Shown in pieces: positions 58,289-64,000 of a stretch of 64,000 nt of DNA. The DNA is from Symbiodinium natans. Taxonomy: Eukaryota; Sar; Dinophyceae; Suessiales; Symbiodiniaceae. Position 1 is the stretch's first letter. Each line of letters starts with the position of its first letter. Location of the stretch: positions 414,113 to 478,112 of the forward strand of contig CAJNDS010002232.1 in NCBI GenBank assembly GCA_905221605.1. Reading direction: 5' to 3'. The notes under the pieces were generated by a model that was not told where the DNA came from, did not search any database, and worked only from the letters and a program-made list of their open reading frames with translations. The position numbers and the translations under genes were made by a program.

Positions 58289-60250
58289 TCAATCGCTTCA
58301 TCGAGAACCGCACTGCTTACTTGGACAGCAGGTGGAATTCCTTCGTGATCTTCAAGAACTCGAAGACGGTGATGCATCGTGATTCCCACAATTCCAAGCA
58401 TCAGCCATCGTACCTGGTGCCAATTTCTCAGTTCACAAAGGGAGGTTTGTGGGTTGAAGGAGTGCCCGAAGGTGAAACCCCAGTGGAGCTGAAGGAGAAG
58501 TTGGGCCACATCAAGGAGTTTGTGGACGATGGTAGTGGGAGACAACCAATTGTGTTTCTTCCGAGGAAGTGGCACGCTACCCAGGAGTGGGAAGGCAATC
58601 GGCTGGTGGTGGCGGCGTACTCCATCAGGGACTTCCACCGGGTGAAGAGTGAGGAGCAAGAGGTGCTGAATGATTTGGGCTTCGTCACAGCGGAGGAAGT
58701 CATGGATGAGGAGACAACGGGTGACTCGGGAGATCAACGTTGCTTCCAAGTACCTCAACATGCTACTGGGTCTGGCGGTGACGGGCAGCAGCAAGTTCGG
58801 TTGAGACCAATGCGAATGACTACTGACGTCAACGTCCTGGCAGCGTACTTGGAAGGGCATGAGGTTGAGCCGTTCACGGTGAATTGGCGAATGGACTCAT
58901 TGCCGACGAAAAGGCAAGTGTTCCAGGCTGCTAGGAAGGAGGATCTGGCCTATCAGTTCTGGAAGCAAAAGGATCGCTTGGAGCTCATCTTGTCGGAGGA
59001 TGCTGAGCCGGTTCTGGAGAGGAGAGTCACCGAGCAGGTGATTGGATCACCTCGGTATCGGTTGATCTACATGGCGACGGTCACCATGGTGTGGAATGGC
59101 CCCGGTGGTACTTCGGCAATCTTTGGGTACTATGTGGAGTCTAGGCGAGACACTAAGTATGTCTATGTGAGCTGGGTTGAGGCCACGCGGGAGGAGTACA
59201 TCCACGAGAGCGAGATGACTCGAGCGTTGCAAGAACTGCCACCACGGGGGGCAGCTTCTACGGTTCCTGCAGGTCCAGCGAGAGCGGGAGCAATCATGTC
59301 CAACAATACCACCTTCACGGTGAATCCAAGGGAGAGGTCTAGATCGAGAGATCAGGAACCGAGAGATCCCAGCAGTTCGGTTCGCTTGAACAAGTTCACG
59401 GGACCGAATCCTCATGCCTTACCACTTCAGCCGGTGAATCGAAGAATGGAGCTGATCACCAGGTTTGTGAGGCTTCAAGAGGATGAGTACGAACGATGGG
59501 AAGCGGACGTTCACAGCGGGCAAGAGGTGATTGACGCCTTTCGTGGACAGTGGAGAGAGATTTTGCCCGTGGATGACACCGTAGATGAGGTGGTGCCAAT
59601 GTTGGTGTACAACAGCATGGAAGATTGGGAGACTGAGCCTGAGGTCTACATGGTCACGGAGGACGGATTCCGAAGGCATTTGGTCACCATCATGGATGTG
59701 CAGGAGTTTCCGGTGGTGGACCCCACGCCTGAGAACACGTTGGACTGGGAGGAGTTGGTGGTCGTCCAGGTGTACAACATGTTCCTTGGAAGGGTGGAGT
59801 ATCTCCTGTACTGGGACCGAAGGGTGGTGGTGGAAGAGGCACCGTTGCCGGCGTTGCCATGGATGGGACGTAGGGACCCTCCTGGACAAGATGATCGTGA
59901 ACCTCGCTTGGCACCAATGAGGGTGGAAACTGCGAGGGAGAACAAGCTCATCGTCGACGACATGATGTTGTTCGAAGAGGTTGAGTTCGAGGAGCTGGGC
60001 GAGCCAGAGGAATCCTGGATGGAGCCTATGCTTAGGAAGGCTACCTCTGAAGGCCTTTACACCCCAGGGATTGAAGCGTTGCTGAACGACTTGAAGGAGG
60101 ACGAGGTGCTTCAGGTTGTGCACACCGTTGACCCGAAGGAGGCGAGCGAGGCGATTGAAAAGTGGAAAAAGCCTATGGCCAAGGAGGTCGACTCGATGGT
60201 GGGCATGAACGCTATCCACAAGATTTGGGGCGAAGATGCGAGACGTTCCG
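57986..60250 (+). CDS. copia middle region: 2OG-Fe(II) dioxygenase-like domain and linker to RT
   Basis: Part of a frame open 57937-60300. After an acidic segment comes a domain with dioxygenase hallmarks: MHRDSHN (HxD, His at 58375 and Asp at 58381), the strand pair LVPISQFTKGGLWVEG, then the distal histidine in RKWHATQEWEGNRLVVAAYS, with His at 58573 (66 codons after the first) and an Arg nearby that would bind 2-oxoglutarate. The likely cofactors are Fe(II) and 2-oxoglutarate; the substrate is unknown. About 500 further residues have no recognised family. The start of RT (EKWKKPMAKEVDSM) follows, and the frame changes by -1 between 60226 and 60255. Confidence 0.7.
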
Positions 60251-62855
60251 GGCTGATCCAAACTCAGTGGTGGTGCCGTCCAAACTCGTGTACACAGTGA
60301 AGCCTCCCACAAGGCCTGAGGAGGGGAAGTACCGACGTCGAGTGCGGGCGGTGGCTTGTGGAAACTTCGCCAATGAGGGCCTGGAGGTGGGTGATCTGTA
60401 TGCGGCAGGAGCTACAATCGATGGAGTTCGGATTGTGGTCGCTGAAGCCAGTGCCAACAAGTGGGGCATTGGAACGGATGACGTGAAGAACGCCTTCTTG
60501 GCTGCACCACTACCAGCGGGTCGTGGGTATGCAATGGAGCCTCCCCGGGCAGCGATCAGAGCTGGCCTGGCCGAGGAGGGGGAGCTGTGGGTCGTGGACG
60601 CTGCAGTTTATGGTTTCAAAAAATCGCCAAAGTGGTGGACGGACCATCGCAACTCAAAGGCAAGACTTGCGAAGTGGAAGGACGATGATGGGAAGCCGGT
60701 GAAGTTGGAAGGCTGCTTGACGGACGTCAACCTCTACAAGGTCCTGAAGGAAGAGAAGCCTGGAACGTGGACTTTGACGGGCTTGGTGGTCTTCTATGTG
60801 GACGACGTCTTGGCGGCTGGGCCGGATTCCATCTTGCGAGGGTTCTTTGGATGGTTGGGCAGTCAATGGGAGACCAATGGCTGTGAGATGGTGGAACGAG
60901 GAAAACCACCTGTCCGGTTTCTGGGCCTGGAGATTAGCATGCTGGACGACGGGACCTACTGTGTGGGTCAGCAGGGCTACCTTCAGGAGTTGGTTCGAAG
61001 CCGGGAAGTCAAGTCCTTCAGCAAGCTGCCAATGGCGAGAGAAATCCCAGAGGGGAGTGCTACGGAGGAGCAGGATCCGAGCATGGTGAAAGAGGCACAG
61101 CAGCGGTGTGGAGAGCTGTTGTGGGCTTCCCAACGTGGGCAGCCGGATTTGGCATTCCCAATGGCAGTGATGTCCTCGTTGGTCACGAGAAATGCAAGGG
61201 AGGCTGTGAAGATGGGCAAAAAGATGGTGGCCTATCTCAACAGCACCATCGACAAGAAGTTCTTCTTGCCGGGCCCGGACCACGAGCATGCCAACGACTT
61301 GGTCCTGTTTACAGATGCCAGCTTTGCACCCACTGCTGCTCAAAGTTACTCAGGGGCTGTTGTCTTTTGGAGGGGTCATCCGATCCTTTGGAAGGCTTCG
61401 AAGCAATCACTGACCGCTTTGTCGAGTGCCGAGGCGGAGGTGATCGCAGTGTCCGACGGAGTGGCTTTGCTTCGAGCGGTGAGGTCAGCGTTGGAAGACT
61501 TGGGGTTGAAGCCGGCACGGACCATCGTGAAGGTGGATTCCACAGCTGCGATTGGAGTTCTGACTGGGGAGGGATCGTGGAGGACGAGACACCTCAAACT
61601 CCGACATCACTGGATCCGGGAGATGATTGCCACGGGCCAGATCGAGTTGGAGCACCAGCCAGGACAGGGACAGCTCGCAGATGTTTTGACAAAACAAGTG
61701 CCCCAGGCGAGGCTTCAGGAGGTCTTCGACGAGTGGAGTTTGCGAGATGGGCCCCCTGAGCTTCGTGTACTACGTGGACAGAAGCAGGTCAAGTTCGAAA
61801 CCACGGCAGTCGACAGCAGTCTTGAAGCAGCAGCAGTCAACAGCAGTCGTGAACCCGCAGCAGCAGTCAGCAGTAGCAACAGCAGGACGCTAGAAGCAGG
61901 GGTGAAGTTCCAGGCTGATTGGGCGTTGAAGTTAGCTACGATGTGCTCTATGGTGTGTGGGGTTAAGGGTGACGCGACGACTTCTGTGCAGCTGAAAGAA
62001 GCTCTGGCTTCAGACTGGGAGATGTGGCTGGTGGTCTTGATACTGGTTACAGCTGTGGTGGCTGTGTGGGAATGCTTGAAGGGCTCTACAAAGAAGGTTG
62101 TGAGCTTGAAGGCGATGAGATCTGGAGAAAAGGCCGAACACCGTGAAGTGTTGGCGTTGCTGGCCAAGGCGAGGAGCCTGGAAGAAGAAGAGAGGCTTCG
62201 TCATTTGGCTGCGAAGTATTTTCCAGAGCGTCGTGAAGCTGGACCCTCTACATCAGTGCAGGTGAGAGATGGGGTGACCTCAGTGCGTGTGGGTGGTTTG
62301 GGCGAACCTGGTGGAGTTGGACCGAGGGCAAGCAGTGCTCCGGCCAATCGAGTGGTTGCCTTGGATCCTACAGCCCTATTTCCTGAACGTCCTGTACGAA
62401 GAGACATTGGGGTTCAGACGCAGGAGATGCTACCGGCTTCGACGCCGACAGTGGTGCAGGTTCCGTTCGATGGGGTCTTGTACCATGGTCCTGGAGGAGA
62501 TTGCTACCACTGGCATCGTGGATGTTGGGGTCTTCGCAATGTGGACCAGGTGTCGCAGAGGACGCTGTGCAGATGCTGTCGAGAAGCCGGTGGACAGTCA
62601 CTATATGGGAATGCATGGTGGGCAACAGCGAAGCTTGAGACCTACCAGAACGGGCTGAATGGGCTTGCGAGAAGAGCGAGCTTGTTGGGCCGTGGCGTGG
62701 AAGTTGGACGTTGGCCGTGTGAGAAAGGAGGCCAAAGGTTCGACAGAAGATGGTGTATAGGGCCATTGGCCAGTCTTGAGGACCCACCGCTTGGAGAGCA
62801 TGGGTACCTATGGCAGTCAGTTGGATTGCCAAAACGCCTTGTGAGCCTACCTTGA
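60251..62855 (+). CDS. copia reverse transcriptase, RNase H and C-terminal extension
   Basis: Frame open from 60162, authentic from about 60250. RT: VVPSKLVYTVKPP, GIGTDDVKNAFLAAPL (motif A), YGFKKSPKWW and VVFYVDDVLAAG with the YVDD catalytic box (60796). RNase H of the copia type: LFTDASFAPTAAQSYSGAVV, SSAEAEVIAVSD, then RTRHLKLRHHWIREM and GQLADVLTKQ. Beyond that is a ~290-residue extension: a hydrophobic helix WEMWLVVLILVTAVVAVWEC (about 62020-62080), a charged coiled segment, and a Cys/His motif GDCYHWHRGC ... RTLCRCCREAGG (62490-62590) reminiscent of small metal-binding modules. Such an extension is not a standard Ty1/copia part. Confidence 0.9.
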
Positions 62856-62865
62856 CAGGTGGCTC

Positions 62866-62874
62866 AAGGAGGGG
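62866..62874 (+). promoter_or_regulatory. polypurine tract of the copia element
   Basis: AAGGAGGGG immediately upstream of the 3' LTR, the expected primer for plus-strand synthesis. Confidence 0.85.
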
Positions 62875-63207
62875 TGATGAAAGGTGTGGAATGAGACGCA
62901 CCCGTGGCTTTGGCTTTTGTGGTTCCAGGACATGCCGTAGGCATCGGAACATAAGCAGAAGCAGCACAGACATGCAGGCAACAGGTCGCATGTGACTTTC
63001 TGTGGCGTGTTGTGGGGTCGCCCTTTCTGTGGTAGGGTAGGACCGCCTGACAACTGGCCGATGGACTTCGGTGCTGCAGTGTGAGGAAAAGGGAGCCTCT
63101 GGTGGTGAAGCTGTGTTCGTACAAGGAGTACAAGCCGAGCCAGAGCCAAGCACAAGACACCAAGCTGCCATGTCGTTTGCTGGACCTCAAGAGCCCCGCG
63201 CTCTTGA
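62875..63207 (+). repeat. 3' LTR of the copia element
   Basis: Same 333 bp as 52079-52411 with no difference seen by eye. It ends in the same terminal hairpin and is followed by TAGGGTTTAGGG. Confidence 0.93.
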
Positions 63208-63288
63208 TAGGGTTTAGGGTTTAGGGTTTAGGGTTTAGGGTTTAGGGTTTAGCGTTTAGGGTTTAGGGTTTAGGCTTTAGGGTTTAGC
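63208..63288 (+). repeat. TTTAGGG array, right flank of the copia element
   Basis: Begins TAGGG (target duplication) and continues as telomeric heptamers in the same orientation as 52015-52078. Confidence 0.95.
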
Positions 63289-63349
63289 CCTCACCTCACA
63301 ACGCCAAAACCAGAACCCCGGCGCAAACCCCAGGCCTTCCCTTACAGAC

Positions 63350-63410
63350 CTAAAACTATTCGTTTCTGCGAAACCTTATAAACCCGAAACTTTTCGTTTC
63401 TGCGAAAGGA
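63350..63410 (+). repeat. short duplicated motif CGTTTCTGCGAAA
   Basis: CGTTTCTGCGAAA occurs twice about 30 bp apart; partially palindromic, function unknown. Confidence 0.6.
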
Positions 63411-63628
63411 AGCACCTTGGCTACTCGAAGGAGCACTTCACGCTTCATTTCTCACACTGCAAACTTCAGCTGCTCAGGCAACCCTTGGGGTGCAAATCCC
63501 CGGGCAGGTCTTCTGCTGGGATGTTTGGTGCGATTGTGATTTAGGGTTCCAGGGTTCAGGGTTTGAGGTCTGAGGTTTAGGGTTTAGGGTTGAGGCCAGT
63601 TGAAAGTTGAAAGGCGAATCCTGAATTT

Positions 63629-63748
63629 TCAGGCATGGAACCCGGGCATTGGCGTCGGCGCTGGGTGTCCGTTGCCACTGGGCGACACCGCCTTGCGCGT
63701 GAAGAAATGCTCCCAGGTGGTTGGTGGCCATGGGACATCCATCGGGAC
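63629..63748 (-). CDS. terminal exon candidate (39 codons and stop)
   Basis: Acceptor ATCTCAG|GTC, then an open stretch VPMDVPWPPTTWEHFFTRKA continuing to GFHA and TGA. Pro-rich and aromatic, with good codon composition and no other frame as clean. No family was recognised; upstream exons would lie beyond the right edge. Confidence 0.45.
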   Translation of the reverse strand, partial: VPMDVPWPPTTWEHFFTRKAVSPSGNGHPAPTPMPGFHA

Positions 63749-63749
63749 C

Positions 63750-64000
63750 TGAGATGCCCACACCAACCCTAACCATTATCCCCACATCAAGCTTTCAGCC
63801 CTACCTCCTTCTTGTATGGGGTCCTTCAGGAGATCCTACTCATCGGTAAGGGTCCCCCATTTTCGTAAACCCCCCTTATCTCGTCATCCTACCAAGGCAA
63901 GTACGAAGATGTCGAAGGTGGGCAGCTAGGATCCGGAAGGGAAGGGTGGAAAGAGACAAACCCTTCACCAGGGCCATACTGCACACGACTAGACTAGGAG
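63750..64000. other. unique sequence, nothing recognised
   Basis: No repeat or gene that I can support in the last 250 bp. Confidence 0.5.

Larger units (their letters stand above)
52079..63207 (+). mobile_element. complete Ty1/copia-like LTR retrotransposon with an extra oxygenase-like domain (11,129 bp)
   Basis: Two 333-bp LTRs, a purine tract before the 3' LTR, and the copia order protease, integrase, RT, RNase H (integrase before RT). Flanked by TAGGG on both sides, a 5-bp target duplication inside a telomeric array. The LTRs look identical, so the insertion is recent or recently copied. The coding region is distributed over four overlapping frames (52374-53099, 53099-58288, 57937-60300, 60162-62855), each change being -1 or a stop/start overlap. 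Two extra regions are not typical of Ty1/copia: a 2OG-Fe(II) dioxygenase-like domain between integrase and RT, and a ~290-residue C-terminal extension with a membrane segment and a Cys/His motif. Confidence 0.93.

Overview
The window looks like nuclear DNA of a dinoflagellate or a close alveolate relative. The evidence is the plant/alveolate-type telomere heptamer TTTAGGG in dozens of interstitial arrays on both strands, GC-rich coding sequence, spliced exons with mostly GC-AG introns, and long copia-like and LINE-like retroelements of the kind found in dinoflagellate genomes. The assignment is an inference; no species is claimed.

1-22.6 kb. At first sight this is only telomeric arrays, satellites and microsatellites. 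Between the arrays, however, lie short GC-rich pieces that on the minus strand form twelve colinear exons of an aconitase-family enzyme (exons from 22596 down to 1341). Reading phases agree at all ten junctions between consecutive exons. One small exon is missing between exons 1 and 2, and the 3' part of the gene runs off the left edge. Introns range from 145 bp to 11.8 kb and contain TTTAGGG/CCCTAAA arrays, an AT-rich palindromic satellite (with a 100-N gap), a 54-bp hairpin minisatellite, a ~0.82-kb tandem repeat and an 18S rRNA fragment.

22.9-34.3 kb. More telomeric arrays, a degenerate ~60-bp repeat region, isolated minus-strand exon candidates (a coiled-coil gene around 29.4-31.1 kb) and a better-resolved three-exon minus-strand multi-pass membrane protein (32.3-34.25 kb). 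Short inverted-repeat elements recur beside splice sites and resemble introner-type elements.

34.5-47.6 kb. A ~13-kb non-LTR (LINE-like) retroelement bounded by CCCTAAA-type repeats. ORF1 has a zinc ribbon and a coiled coil. ORF2 is giant: about 1,790 residues of unrecognised sequence, then RNase H, an AP-type endonuclease, reverse transcriptase and C-terminal zinc fingers. RNase H lies upstream of the endonuclease, which is unusual. A ~1.53-kb direct tandem duplication breaks the ORF2 frame.

47.6-52.1 kb. Telomeric arrays, small repeats and exon-like fragments on the minus strand.

52.1-63.2 kb. A complete, apparently young Ty1/copia-like LTR element with two 333-bp LTRs that look identical, inserted in a telomeric array with a TAGGG target duplication. 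It encodes Gag, protease and integrase, then a domain with 2-oxoglutarate/Fe(II) dioxygenase hallmarks, then RT and RNase H, and a C-terminal extension with a membrane segment and a Cys/His motif. The coding sequence is split over several frames.

63.2-64 kb. A telomeric array and one terminal exon candidate. The two most unusual features are a gene whose introns are largely telomeric repeat, and a copia element carrying an oxygenase-like domain.
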